Assembly (NCBI GenBank): GCA_000434775.1
Contig: FR895492.1
Location: forward strand, 42,538-87,952
Source: Eggerthella sp. CAG:368
GTDB lineage: Bacteria > Actinomycetota > Coriobacteriia > Coriobacteriales > Eggerthellaceae
Direction: 5' to 3'
DNA length: 45,415 nucleotides
Shown: piece after piece, positions 1 through 8,245 of the stretch
Numbering within the stretch: position 1 is the first letter of the stretch
Layout: every line of letters starts with the position of its first letter
Notes under the pieces: model-generated
What the model saw: the letters and a program-made list of their open reading frames with translations, nothing else
Databases searched by the model: none
Told to the model about the DNA's origin: nothing
Program-made: the position numbers and the translations under genes

Positions 1-1802
1 AACGTGCCGAAATGGAAGCGCTCGAAAAGGGTCTTGATCCTACTCTCGTGTTGGATGATTCGGTTGTAGAAGTTCCACAGGGCGCTACTGTTGCTCAGTT
101 TGCTGAAGCCCTTGAGGTTTCTCCTAATGATGTTATTAAGCGTCTCTTCATGCTTGGTCAGGCTTTGACACTTACTCAGTCTATGACGGATGAACTTATT
201 GAGCTCATCGCTGATGATATGGGTCGAAAAGTACGTGTGGTTTCTCCTGAAGAAGAATTCGCTGTTGTTTATCACGACTCAGAGGAAGATCTTAAGCCTC
301 GACCTCCCGTGGTTACCGTCATGGGTCATGTTGACCATGGTAAAACATCCCTTTTGGATGCAATTCGCAATTCTGGCGTCGCTGAAAGCGAAGCTGGTGG
401 CATTACGCAGCATATTGGCGCATCTGTTGTTAATATCAATGGACGTCAAATTACCTTTATCGACACCCCAGGTCACGAAGCCTTTACCGCTATGCGTGCT
501 CGTGGTGCACAGGTTACTGACGTTATTGTTTTGGTTGTTGCAGCAGACGATGGTGTTATGCCACAGACCATTGAGGCTATCAACCATGCCAAAGCAGCGG
601 GAGTGCCTATTGTTGTTGCGGTTAACAAGATTGATAAACCAGGCGCAACTCCTGATCGTGTTCGTCAAGAGCTTACTGAGCATGGCATCATTCCTGAAGA
701 GTGGGGCGGTCAGAATATGTTTGTTGATGTTTCCGCTCGTCAGAACTTGCATATCGATGATTTGCTTGAGACCATTTTGCTACAGGCAGATGTTTTGGAG
801 CTCAAGGCTAATCCAGATGCCCCCGCTTCGGGCTTTGTGATTGAAGCAAATCTTGATAAAGGCCGTGGTCCTGTTGCAACTGTTTTGATTAATCGCGGTA
901 CGCTTCACACGGGCGACGTTGTTGTAGCGGGTGCTTCTTATGGTAAAGTTCGTGCTCTTGTTGACCCTCGCGGAAACAATGTTAAAGAAGCTCGTCCAGC
1001 TGATCCTGTTGAGATTCTTGGTCTTAATTCCGTTCCAACCGCAGGTGACGAATTCCGTGTCTTTGATGATGAGCGTGATGCTCGTCGTTTGGCTGAAGAG
1101 CGCGCATTACGTGCACGTTTGGCTAAGCAGGAATCACGTTCACACATGAACTTAGACGATCTTTTCGCACGCATTGAAGAAGGAAAAACAACCGATCTTA
1201 ACCTTGTTGTTAAAGCCGACGTTGGTGGTTCTATTGAGGCGCTGCGCGATGCGTTCTCTAAGATGGATCAGTCAGAAGTTAAGATTAATATCATTCACGC
1301 TGCCGTTGGTGGCATTACTGAAACTGACGTTACCCTTGCGGCCGCATCTGATGCAATTATCATTGGCTTTAACGTTCGTCCTACGGGTAAAACCCGTGAG
1401 GTTGCTGAACGCGAAAAGGTAGACATCAGGTTGTATCGCGTTATCTATCAGGCTATTGAAGACATTAATGCTGCTCGTGTTGGTTTGCTCTCGCCTGATA
1501 TCGTTGAGCAGGATACGGGTATTGCAGAAGTTCGTGAAACCTTTAAGGTGCCTAAGGTTGGTACTATTGCTGGTTGCTACATAACCGAAGGTGAAATTTC
1601 TCGCGATGATAAGGTTCGTATTGTTCGTGACGGTACGGTCATCTATGAAGGCGCTATTGCAAGTTTGCGTCGTTTTAAAGATGACGTTAAAACGGTCGCT
1701 CGTGGTTATGAGTGCGGTATCGGCATCGAAGGATATCAGGATCTTAAGATTGGTGACACCATCGAAGGTTATCGTAGTGTTGAAGTTGAGAGAACTGAGT
1801 AG
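1..1802 (+). CDS. infB: Translation initiation factor IF-2 (5'-truncated by window edge)
   Basis: GTPase that delivers initiator fMet-tRNA to the 30S subunit and promotes subunit joining. The frame is open to the left edge, so the N-terminus lies outside the window; about 599 codons remain, while the family is usually 700-1000 residues. Counting from the first in-window ATG (12), an IF2-N helical domain lies around residues 20-70. The G domain follows, with P-loop GHVDHGKT at 105-112, the DTPGHEAF switch and NKID. The C-terminal beta-barrel and fMet-tRNA-binding domains appear complete. It is followed 2 bases later by rbfA, the usual infB-rbfA order. Identity is certain; the start is not visible. 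Confidence 0.98.
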   Translation, partial: RAEMEALEKGLDPTLVLDDSVVEVPQGATVAQFAEALEVSPNDVIKRLFMLGQALTLTQSMTDELIELIADDMGRKVRVVSPEEEFAVVYHDSEEDLKPRPPVVTVMGHVDHGKTSLLDAIRNSGVAESEAGGITQHIGASVVNINGRQITFIDTPGHEAFTAMRARGAQVTDVIVLVVAADDGVMPQTIEAINHAKAAGVPIVVAVNKIDKPGATPDRVRQELTEHGIIPEEWGGQNMFVDVSARQNLHIDDLLETILLQADVLELKANPDAPASGFVIEANLDKGRGPVATVLINRGTLHTGDVVVAGASYGKVRALVDPRGNNVKEARPADPVEILGLNSVPTAGDEFRVFDDERDARRLAEERALRARLAKQESRSHMNLDDLFARIEEGKTTDLNLVVKADVGGSIEALRDAFSKMDQSEVKINIIHAAVGGITETDVTLAAASDAIIIGFNVRPTGKTREVAEREKVDIRLYRVIYQAIEDINAARVGLLSPDIVEQDTGIAEVRETFKVPKVGTIAGCYITEGEISRDDKVRIVRDGTVIYEGAIASLRRFKDDVKTVARGYECGIGIEGYQDLKIGDTIEGYRSVEVERTE

Positions 1803-1804
1803 CT

Positions 1805-2158
1805 ATGAAACAAGGATCGTCAAGCAGGCGTGTTAACGAGCAAGCTCGTGAAGTTATTGCCAGTATCATTTTGTTTGAGATGACAGACCCTCGTCTTGAT
1901 ATGGTTACCATTACAGGATGTGAAGTGAGTTTCGACCGTAGTGTAGCCAATGTGTATTACACGACAGAGCGCGATCGCTATGTTGAGGTCGCTGCTGCCT
2001 TGCAGGCAGCTGGTGGACGCATTCGTTCTTTGATGGCAAAAAAACTTTCGTGGCGCGTAGCTCCTGAGCTTCGTTTCATGCTTGATTCGAGCGTAGATGA
2101 AGCTGAGCGTATTGCTGGTGCTTTGGCTCGTGAAGAAAAACGTACAAAAGGAGAATAG
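1805..2158 (+). CDS. rbfA: 30S ribosome-binding factor A
   Basis: Cold-shock and ribosome maturation factor that binds the 30S subunit near helix 1 of 16S rRNA. The 117-residue product has the typical length and KH-like fold pattern: N-terminal SSRRVNEQAREVIASII, then a segment like MTDPRLDMVTITGCEVSFD, and a C-terminal stretch VAPELRFMLDSSVDEAERI. It begins 2 bases after infB and ends in TAG that shares its G with the GTG start of the next gene, so it is translationally coupled on both sides. Confidence 0.96.
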   Translation: MKQGSSSRRVNEQAREVIASIILFEMTDPRLDMVTITGCEVSFDRSVANVYYTTERDRYVEVAAALQAAGGRIRSLMAKKLSWRVAPELRFMLDSSVDEAERIAGALAREEKRTKGE

Positions 2159-3153
2159 TGTTAACTCCACAGAGCAATACAACGCTTTCTGAGATCGCAC
2201 AACGTCTGAACGAGTTTCAGACGTTTGCGATTTGTGGTCATGTTAATCCAGATGGCGACTGCTTAGGTTCGCAGCTTGCGTTGGCGCACTCACTTGAGTC
2301 TTTAGGGAAATCGGTTGTTTGTTTACTTGCAACAGATGATCCTGTAGAAGAAAATTTAACCTTTCTTCCTGGGCTTGACGCTATGATTCCTGGTTTTTCC
2401 TATCACGGAACTCCCGATGTTTTTATTGCGGTTGATGTTCCAACGCGTGAGCGCATGAAAAGCGCTGCTGCGGTGGCTGAGCGCTCTGCGTTAACCATCA
2501 CAATCGATCATCATGCAAGTCCTGTTGCTGTTTCTGATCTTAACTATATTGATCCAGATTCGCCTTCGGCTTCGATGATTGTTTGGCAACTCATTAAGGA
2601 ATTTGGACAACCGAGTCAAGAAGCAGCCGTATGTGCGCTTACGGGTCTTATCACTGATACGGGTCGTTTTTCCTATCAGAACACCACCCCTGAGGCTTTT
2701 ATTGTTGCATCGGAGATGGTTTCATTTGGCGCTTCTCCTGCTTTAATAACGCGAGAGTTTTTTCAGAATAGGTCGCTTGCCTCCCTTAAGCTTGAAAAAA
2801 TTCTTCTTGAAAGGCTTACGCTTTTCTGTGATGGCGCCTTTTCTTTTTCCTACCTTTGTAGAGAAGATTTTGATTCCTGTGGTGCGATAAAAGCAGATGC
2901 TGAATCGCTCGTAGATATTCTTCGTGGAATTAAGGGTGTTCGAGTTGCGCTTATCCTGAAACAAACAGACCCTGGTGAGGTTCGTGGAAGCCTGCGTGCA
3001 AAAGACAACACCGATGTTTCGCTTGTTGCTCGTGAATACGATGGCGGGGGACATAAGGCTGCGGCAGGATTTACCTTCCACGGTTCGTTAGACGAGGCCA
3101 TTTCTCAAGTTCCTAACATGGTTATTACGCATTGTTTTTCTCGGGAGGCTTAG
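2158..3153 (+). CDS. nrnA: DHH-family phosphoesterase, NrnA-like oligoribonuclease / pAp phosphatase
   Basis: Predicted cytoplasmic nanoRNase/3'-phosphoadenosine-5'-phosphate phosphatase of the DHH-DHHA1 family, 331 residues (family about 310-330). Metal-binding motifs are visible: CGHVNPDGDC (His28, Asp32, Asp34), an aspartate in AVDVP (about 93), the DHH triad in TIDHHASP (117-119), and the substrate-binding GGGHKAAAGF motif near the C-terminus (about 296-305). The GTG start overlaps the rbfA stop as TAGTG. Its place between rbfA and truB is the common Gram-positive arrangement. The exact split between nanoRNase and pAp phosphatase activity cannot be told from sequence. Confidence 0.93.
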   Translation: MLTPQSNTTLSEIAQRLNEFQTFAICGHVNPDGDCLGSQLALAHSLESLGKSVVCLLATDDPVEENLTFLPGLDAMIPGFSYHGTPDVFIAVDVPTRERMKSAAAVAERSALTITIDHHASPVAVSDLNYIDPDSPSASMIVWQLIKEFGQPSQEAAVCALTGLITDTGRFSYQNTTPEAFIVASEMVSFGASPALITREFFQNRSLASLKLEKILLERLTLFCDGAFSFSYLCREDFDSCGAIKADAESLVDILRGIKGVRVALILKQTDPGEVRGSLRAKDNTDVSLVAREYDGGGHKAAAGFTFHGSLDEAISQVPNMVITHCFSREA

Positions 3154-3160
3154 TTTAGGT

Positions 3161-4177
3161 ATGGCTAAACGTGGTTCTTCTGGTTTGTCTCGAATTATTG
3201 GGATTGATAAACCTGTTGGTATGTCGTCTCATGATGTTGTCAATGTTGTTCGCAAGACCTATAGCGAACGAAGGGTAGGGCATACAGGAACTCTTGACCC
3301 CCTTGCTTCGGGGGTTTTAACAGTTTGCATTGGTCCCGCTACACGTCTTAATCAATTTTTGGTTGATCACGATAAAACCTATCGCATGGCCGTTGAACTT
3401 GGATCAGCAACAACAACAGATGATAGTGAAGGTCAAATAATCGCAACTGGCCAGATCAAAGATGAATTCTTTGAGCCTGCGTTTGCTTGCACGAAAATTG
3501 CTTCGTTGGTAGGTTCTCACAATCAAATCCCGCCCGCGTATTCGGCAATTAAAGTTCATGGACAAAAGGCGTATGAGGTGGCAAGAAGCGGAAAAGTAAT
3601 CGATCTTGAACCGAGGCCTATCGAGATATATCAAGCTTCCCTCCTTTCGATTGAAGAAACCGTTAACGAACAGGGCATAAAGATTCCTATCTGGAATGTG
3701 GAAATGCATGTTTCGAAAGGAACCTATCTTCGCTCAATCGCTCGCGATTTGGGTAACTCCTTGGGTTCGTTTGCTCATGTAAAAGCCCTGCGAAGGCTTA
3801 CCGTTGGATCGCTAACCTTACGACAGTGTTGTACGCTCGAGCAACTTCAGAGAGACCCAAATTCCGCCTGTATTGATCCGTTGCAACTGCTCAAAATTCG
3901 TTATGCTTTTATTTCCAATGATTCCGCCCTTGATAACGGCAGATCGTTTGATAAAGAGGAAGTTTCACTGAACGAACCCATTGAAGGTGACATTTTTGGG
4001 AGTGAGTGTTGCACTACCAGCGTGTATCCTTCTACGCGGGCACCTTACAATGATGAGTTGGTTGCCTTTGTTTCCCATAACAAAGTAAAGGGGCTGTATC
4101 GTTTTGACGAATCTGCCCAGAAATATAAACCTTCGTGCATTTTTTCTTTAGGAGTAGAACGTGGCTCAGGTCTATAA
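3161..4177 (+). CDS. truB: tRNA pseudouridine(55) synthase
   Basis: Converts U55 of the T-loop of tRNAs to pseudouridine. The catalytic motif GHTGTLDPLASGVL contains the nucleophilic Asp46, and the N-terminal GIDKPVGMSSHDVV motif is typical. The S-K-G-T-Y-L-R-S-I-A-R-D-L-G segment around residues 185-198 is the second conserved synthase motif. At 338 residues it is somewhat longer than the usual 290-310, owing to a divergent C-terminal region after about residue 235 that I could not assign to a PUA domain with confidence. The ATG lies behind a GGGAGG-type ribosome binding site; the 3' end overlaps ribF by 17 bases. Confidence 0.95.
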   Translation: MAKRGSSGLSRIIGIDKPVGMSSHDVVNVVRKTYSERRVGHTGTLDPLASGVLTVCIGPATRLNQFLVDHDKTYRMAVELGSATTTDDSEGQIIATGQIKDEFFEPAFACTKIASLVGSHNQIPPAYSAIKVHGQKAYEVARSGKVIDLEPRPIEIYQASLLSIEETVNEQGIKIPIWNVEMHVSKGTYLRSIARDLGNSLGSFAHVKALRRLTVGSLTLRQCCTLEQLQRDPNSACIDPLQLLKIRYAFISNDSALDNGRSFDKEEVSLNEPIEGDIFGSECCTTSVYPSTRAPYNDELVAFVSHNKVKGLYRFDESAQKYKPSCIFSLGVERGSGL

Positions 4178-5090
4178 CGTTGATGAAAATTTTGATTATT
4201 CTCTTTTTGAGAATTCTTCTTGTGCTTTTGGCGTATTTGATGGAGTACACAAGGGGCATCAATACCTTTTGCAATGTGCAAAGGAAACGGCAAAAGAGTG
4301 CGGAGGACTTTCCGTCGCTTTAACGTTCAATATCGACCCTGACGAACTTTTTCATGCAGAAAGACTCAAGAAGCTCATGAGTAACGAACGTCGAATCGAG
4401 ATGCTCTCCCAGAGCGGAGTTGATGCGGTAATCGTTTTGGATTTCACCTATGAGTTCGCTGCTCTTTCTCCTCATGGTTTTTTAGACAAAACATTTAAGG
4501 GACACGCACCTTCTCATTTGCATGTTGGACTCGATTTTAAGTTTGGTTCTAAGGCGAGCGGAACAGTTGCCGATTTAGGGGAGTGGGGGGCTCGAAACAA
4601 CACCCATATCGATGCGCACAATCTTAAAAGCGCAGATTCCAAGCCTATTACTGCGACAAGGATTAGAAAGTTGCTCGCAAAGCATGACCTCGATGAAGCC
4701 AAGCGTTTACTTGGTCGTCCTTTTTCAATTTATGAAGAAGTTAAGGCTGGTAGAGGAGAGGGTGCCGATCTTGGTTTTCAAACGGCAAACTTAGTTATGC
4801 CTACTAATCGTCAGGTTCTTGCTGAGGGTGTTTATGCGGCCTATGCTATCGTTGACGGTGCGCGTTACAAGGCAGCGGTTTCTGTTGGTGTTTCACCTGT
4901 TTTTGCAGAAAGAAGTACGGCAACCTGTGAAGTTCATATTCTTGATTTCGCGGGTGATATTTACGGGGAAATGATCGAAGTTGAATTTATTGAATTTCTC
5001 CGTCCAATGATCAAGTTTGACTCTACTGAAGAACTCATTCGTACGGTAATGTCCAACATTGAATACGTTCGAACCAACCTCGTAATTTAG
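4161..5090 (+). CDS. ribF: Bifunctional riboflavin kinase / FAD synthetase
   Basis: Makes FMN from riboflavin and FAD from FMN. The N-terminal nucleotidyltransferase domain shows GVFDGVHKGHQ (about 24-34) and a TATRIR motif. The C-terminal flavokinase domain has GADLGFQTANL where most family members have GFPTANL, a proline-to-glutamine change next to the kinase active site. The 309-residue length is typical. The GTG start at 4161 is chosen because AGGAG sits 6 bases upstream; this start lies inside truB, so the two are probably translationally coupled. It is the last gene of the infB-ribF block and a clear terminator follows. rpsO, which often follows ribF, is instead about 40 kb away. Confidence 0.94.
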   Translation: MAQVYNVDENFDYSLFENSSCAFGVFDGVHKGHQYLLQCAKETAKECGGLSVALTFNIDPDELFHAERLKKLMSNERRIEMLSQSGVDAVIVLDFTYEFAALSPHGFLDKTFKGHAPSHLHVGLDFKFGSKASGTVADLGEWGARNNTHIDAHNLKSADSKPITATRIRKLLAKHDLDEAKRLLGRPFSIYEEVKAGRGEGADLGFQTANLVMPTNRQVLAEGVYAAYAIVDGARYKAAVSVGVSPVFAERSTATCEVHILDFAGDIYGEMIEVEFIEFLRPMIKFDSTEELIRTVMSNIEYVRTNLVI

Positions 5091-5125
5091 TTTTCCGTTG
5101 TGGTGTTATTGTTATCAGGTGACCT

Positions 5126-5149
5126 AAAAGCCCCTCTGGGGCTTTTTTG
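5126..5149 (+). terminator. Rho-independent terminator after ribF
   Basis: A 9-bp stem AAAAGCCCC / GGGGCTTTT with a TCT loop is followed by further T residues, 35 bases after the ribF stop. It separates the infB-ribF operon from hppA. Confidence 0.9.
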
Positions 5150-5199
5150 TTCTGTTGAGTTGGAACTATTGATAGCTCACCTATTAATAGAGATTTAAG

Positions 5200-5229
5200 T
5201 TAACTATTTATTAGAAAATCACGTACAAT
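5200..5229 (+). promoter_or_regulatory. Candidate promoter(s) for hppA
   Basis: TTAACT (5200-5205), an 18-base spacer and TACAAT (5224-5229) resemble a vegetative promoter and would give a leader of about 80 bases. A second possibility is an extended -10, TGCTAAAGT at 5270-5278, without a convincing -35. The 224-base gap holds no other coding signal, and hppA itself has a strong AAGGAGG ribosome binding site at 5303-5309. Confidence 0.4.
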
Positions 5230-5314
5230 ACCAAACTGTTGAATTTTTGTAGGTAGATTGTAAAAAGCCTGCTAAAGTGCAACAGGTTTACTCGTTTTAC
5301 TTAAGGAGGAAATA

Positions 5315-7435
5315 GTGACTACTTCGGTCGCATGGATGGCTCCTATTTGTGCCGTTATTGGCATTCTTGTGGCTGTCTATCTTGGATCTTGGGTTATCAA
5401 GCAAAACCCTGGTCCCGACAAGATGAACAATATTTCGCTTAAGATTCAGCAGGGTGCAAAAGCATTCTTGATGAGCGAATATAAGCTTCTTGTTATCTTC
5501 ATGATTGTTGTAGCAATTGTTATGGGTGTTGCTTTGTCTCCCGTTACAGCTGCAGCTTTCGTTACGGGCGGTATCCTTTCTGCTGCTGCAGGCTATGTAG
5601 GTATGCATGTAGCAACGCGTGCTAACACTCGTACCGCTCATGCTGCAGAGGAATCCCTTGCCAAGGCACTCAACATTTCTTTTAAGAGTGGTTTGACTAT
5701 GGGTTTGTGTGTAGCTTCTTTTGCGCTTCTTGGTCTTTCTCTTTGGCTCGTCCTTTTGGTTTTTGGTGTTGATACCATCGAACTTATGCACGAGAACATC
5801 GGTATGGTAGAAGGCTTTGCTACTGGTGCTTCTGCTGTTGCTCTTTTTGCTCGTGTTGGTGGTGGTATTTACACTAAAGCTGCAGACGTTGGTGCTGACT
5901 TGGTAGGTAAGGTTGAAGCTGGTATTCCAGAAGATGACCCTCGTAACCCTGCAACCATCGCTGACAATGTTGGCGACAATGTTGGCGACGTTGCTGGTAT
6001 GGGTGCTGACTTGTTTGAATCTTATACAGGTTCGATTTTGGCTCCTACCATTTTGGCTGTCACCTTCGCTTCACTTGGTTACTTCGGTGGCTTCGGAAGC
6101 ATTGATATGACCTGGGCTATTGTTGTTCCTGTTTTGATTGCTGCTTGCGGTATCATCACTTCAATCATCGGTCTTTTTGCGGTACGTACCAAGGAAGGCG
6201 CTGAGCTTCATAAGGCACTCAACCGCGGTACTTACTTGGCAGCGGGCATTGAGATTATTGCTATCTTGGTAATCTTTTTGCTTTGGAACAATCAGAGTGC
6301 TACCAACGAGCCAATTTGGTTATTTGGTTCTGTTCTCTGCGGTTTGATTGCGGGTCTTTTGATTGGTCGTACCACTGAGTACTTCTGTTCCGATGCTTAT
6401 AAACCGGTTCATGACATTGCAGAGGCTTCGGAAACCGGTCCTGCTACTAACATCATTCAGGGTCTTTCAACCGGTATGCTCTCTACCATCATCCCTATCA
6501 TCTTGATTGCTTTCGCAATTATTGGTGCTTATTCCTTTGGTAACTTGGCATTCCCTGCAGTTGATACTGCGGGTGGTATTGCTGCTGGTCTTTTAGGTGT
6601 TGCTCTTGCTGCAACGGGTATGCTGTCTAATACCGCTATTACCATTGGTGTTGACGCATATGGTCCTGTAGCGGACAACGCTGGTGGTATTGCTGAAATG
6701 GCTGGCCTTCCTGAGGAAGTTCGTGATCGTACCGACGAACTTGATGCGGTTGGTAATACCACGGCTGCTATCGCAAAGGGCTTTGCAATTTCTTCTGCTG
6801 GCCTTTCTGCAATTTCTTTGTTCGTTTCTTTCCAGGCAACCATGCATCACGCATTGCCAAACTTCGAACTTACTTTGACTGACCCCTTGATTATTGCCGG
6901 TATTTTCTTGGGCGCAATGATTCCTTTCATGTTTGCTGCAATCACCATGGGTGCTGTCTCTCGTGCTGCTCATGCAATGGTTGAGGAGGTTCGTCGTCAG
7001 TTCCGTGAGATCAAAGGTATTATGGAGTATGAAGCGGAGCCTGAATATGACAAGTGCGTTGCTATTTCTACCAATTCCGCTCTTCGCGAAATGATGCTTC
7101 CTGGCATTTTGGCAATCGTTATTCCTATTGTTATTGGTTGCTTTAATCCTGCAATGCTCGGCGGTTTCTTGGCTGGTGCTGTTGCTACTGGTATGTTGAT
7201 GGCAATCTTTATGTCTAATGCTGGTGGTGCTTGGGATAACGCTAAGAAGTATATTGAAAAGGGTGCTCATGGCGGCAAGGGTTCAGAGGCTCATAAAGCT
7301 GCTGTTGTTGGCGACACCGTTGGTGACCCCTTCAAGGATACTTCTGGTCCTTCTATGAACATTTTGATCAACTTGATGACGATCGTTTCTCTTACGTTCT
7401 CACCTTTGTTCATCATGATTCAGACCATGCTCTAA
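5315..7435 (+). CDS. hppA: Membrane-bound ion-pumping pyrophosphatase, K+-dependent type
   Basis: Integral membrane enzyme that couples PPi hydrolysis to H+ (or Na+) export. The 706-residue length and multiple hydrophobic helices fit the family of about 16 transmembrane segments. The pyrophosphate/Mg-binding acidic loop is at residues 191-226 (DVGADLVGKVEAG, then DDPRNPATIADNVGDNVGD). EASETGPATNII is at 370-381, and a C-terminal GDTVGDPFKDTSGPS motif is present. The K+-dependence position reads GNTTAAIAKGF: Ala484 and Ala487 instead of the Lys/Thr of K+-independent enzymes, so a K+-dependent enzyme is predicted. H+ versus Na+ specificity cannot be assigned by eye. GTG start behind AAGGAGG; single-gene transcription unit. 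Confidence 0.96.
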   Translation: MTTSVAWMAPICAVIGILVAVYLGSWVIKQNPGPDKMNNISLKIQQGAKAFLMSEYKLLVIFMIVVAIVMGVALSPVTAAAFVTGGILSAAAGYVGMHVATRANTRTAHAAEESLAKALNISFKSGLTMGLCVASFALLGLSLWLVLLVFGVDTIELMHENIGMVEGFATGASAVALFARVGGGIYTKAADVGADLVGKVEAGIPEDDPRNPATIADNVGDNVGDVAGMGADLFESYTGSILAPTILAVTFASLGYFGGFGSIDMTWAIVVPVLIAACGIITSIIGLFAVRTKEGAELHKALNRGTYLAAGIEIIAILVIFLLWNNQSATNEPIWLFGSVLCGLIAGLLIGRTTEYFCSDAYKPVHDIAEASETGPATNIIQGLSTGMLSTIIPIILIAFAIIGAYSFGNLAFPAVDTAGGIAAGLLGVALAATGMLSNTAITIGVDAYGPVADNAGGIAEMAGLPEEVRDRTDELDAVGNTTAAIAKGFAISSAGLSAISLFVSFQATMHHALPNFELTLTDPLIIAGIFLGAMIPFMFAAITMGAVSRAAHAMVEEVRRQFREIKGIMEYEAEPEYDKCVAISTNSALREMMLPGILAIVIPIVIGCFNPAMLGGFLAGAVATGMLMAIFMSNAGGAWDNAKKYIEKGAHGGKGSEAHKAAVVGDTVGDPFKDTSGPSMNILINLMTIVSLTFSPLFIMIQTML

Positions 7436-7463
7436 GATCTAGCTCAAGAGCTATTCTGTGAAT

Positions 7464-7498
7464 AAAAGCTCCTTCTCTTTGTGAGAAGGAGCTTTTTT
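7464..7498. terminator. Bidirectional terminator between hppA and ubiX
   Basis: A perfect 14-bp stem AAAAGCTCCTTCTC / GAGAAGGAGCTTTT with a 5-base loop, flanked by A on the left and T on the right. It can end transcription of hppA (+). With its A-rich left side it can also end the convergent lpdD-like-ubiD-ubiX operon (-). Confidence 0.92.
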
Positions 7499-7510
7499 CA
7501 TGATGCAACC

Positions 7511-7586
7511 CGGACAATACTGTCAGGCACCGTTGTCCGTCTCTGGACAATACAGACAAAACAGGCAGGTTCCATTGTCCAGAGAC
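7511..7586. repeat. Two adjacent GGACAA-type inverted-repeat units
   Basis: Unit A (7511-7539) is bounded by the perfect 7-base inverted repeat CGGACAA / TTGTCCG. Unit B (7539-7586) is bounded by the perfect 13-base inverted repeat GTCTCTGGACAAT / ATTGTCCAGAGAC. The interiors are related: both begin GGACAATAC, contain AGGCA, and end CC(G/A)TTGTCC. This makes them two diverged copies of one element differing by about 9 internal bases. The block ends 1 base from the ubiX stop codon. It could be a dispersed palindromic repeat of the REP type, or an RNA hairpin protecting the 3' end of the ubiX transcript. Confidence 0.7.
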
Positions 7587-7587
7587 T

Positions 7588-8205
7588 TCATTGCTCCGGA
7601 TAACGCCCTCCGGCTTCGTTGTCTGTGTGTGCAGTTTCTGTCCATCGGTGGAAGTTGGGAAGTTCGATGTTGAAGTGCTCCAAAGCTTTTGCCAAAAGAT
7701 GGTACTCAATTTCGGCTATTGAAGTGGGATTGATGTAATACGTAAGCATTGGAGGAATAATATGCACCGAAGGAAGTGCCGAGAGATAGGCAAGATTGTC
7801 AAGATGAACGGTACTCAGAGGTGTTTCGCGTGTCACTAAAACCAAAGGCCGTTTTTCTTTCAGGGTTACATCTGCCGCCCGCAATAGCAGATTATCGCTA
7901 TAGCCTGATCGTATTCCTGCGGCCGTTTTCATACTGCAAGGAACAATAATCATACCCTCCGTTTTGAATGTTCCGCTGGCGATTGATGCTCCAATATCGT
8001 CAATTTCGAAAGTAGTATTTGCGAGGTTCTTGTAGTAGGAGAAAGGGCGTGAATCCTCGAACTCAATAGTTTTGCGTGCTCCTTTTGTTGCTACGAGGCA
8101 GGTTTCAAAACCATCGAGCCCGTTGAGTATTTCTAAACAGCGACGCGCAAGTGGAGCACCGCTTGCCCCGCTTATTCCAACTACTATGCGTTTTTTCTGA
8201 GTCAT
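7588..8205 (-). CDS. ubiX: UbiX-family flavin prenyltransferase
   Basis: Makes prenylated FMN, the cofactor of UbiD decarboxylases, by attaching a dimethylallyl unit to FMN. Visible motifs: RIVVGISGASGAPLARR at the N-terminus (FMN phosphate binding), IIVPCSMKTAAGIRSG, DNLLLRAADVTLKE and LVLVTRETPLS, all canonical. The ATG at 8205 gives 205 residues beginning just before the conserved motif. A TTG at 8256, overlapping ubiD, would add 17 AT-rich-encoded residues that the family does not have; neither start has a strong ribosome binding site. Last gene of the minus-strand cluster. In LpdB/BsdB-type systems this protein serves the neighbouring decarboxylase. Confidence 0.92.
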   Translation of the reverse strand: MTQKKRIVVGISGASGAPLARRCLEILNGLDGFETCLVATKGARKTIEFEDSRPFSYYKNLANTTFEIDDIGASIASGTFKTEGMIIVPCSMKTAAGIRSGYSDNLLLRAADVTLKEKRPLVLVTRETPLSTVHLDNLAYLSALPSVHIIPPMLTYYINPTSIAEIEYHLLAKALEHFNIELPNFHRWTETAHTDNEAGGRYPEQ

Positions 8206-8245
8206 CGTTGTGTTAAGTATTTCTCTTAAGTAATAAATATTTTGT

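Noticed and set aside
279..752. Minus-strand open frame inside infB
   Set aside because: Antisense shadow of a strongly conserved gene, with no start signal and low-complexity Asn/Cys-rich translation.
4032..4293. Minus-strand open frames across the truB-ribF junction
   Set aside because: Both are shadows of the overlapping genes and lack start signals.
7511..7586. A CRISPR array or insertion-sequence end at the GGACAA repeats
   Set aside because: Only two units of unequal length with inverted rather than direct repeat structure, no spacers, no cas or transposase gene nearby, and no visible target duplication.
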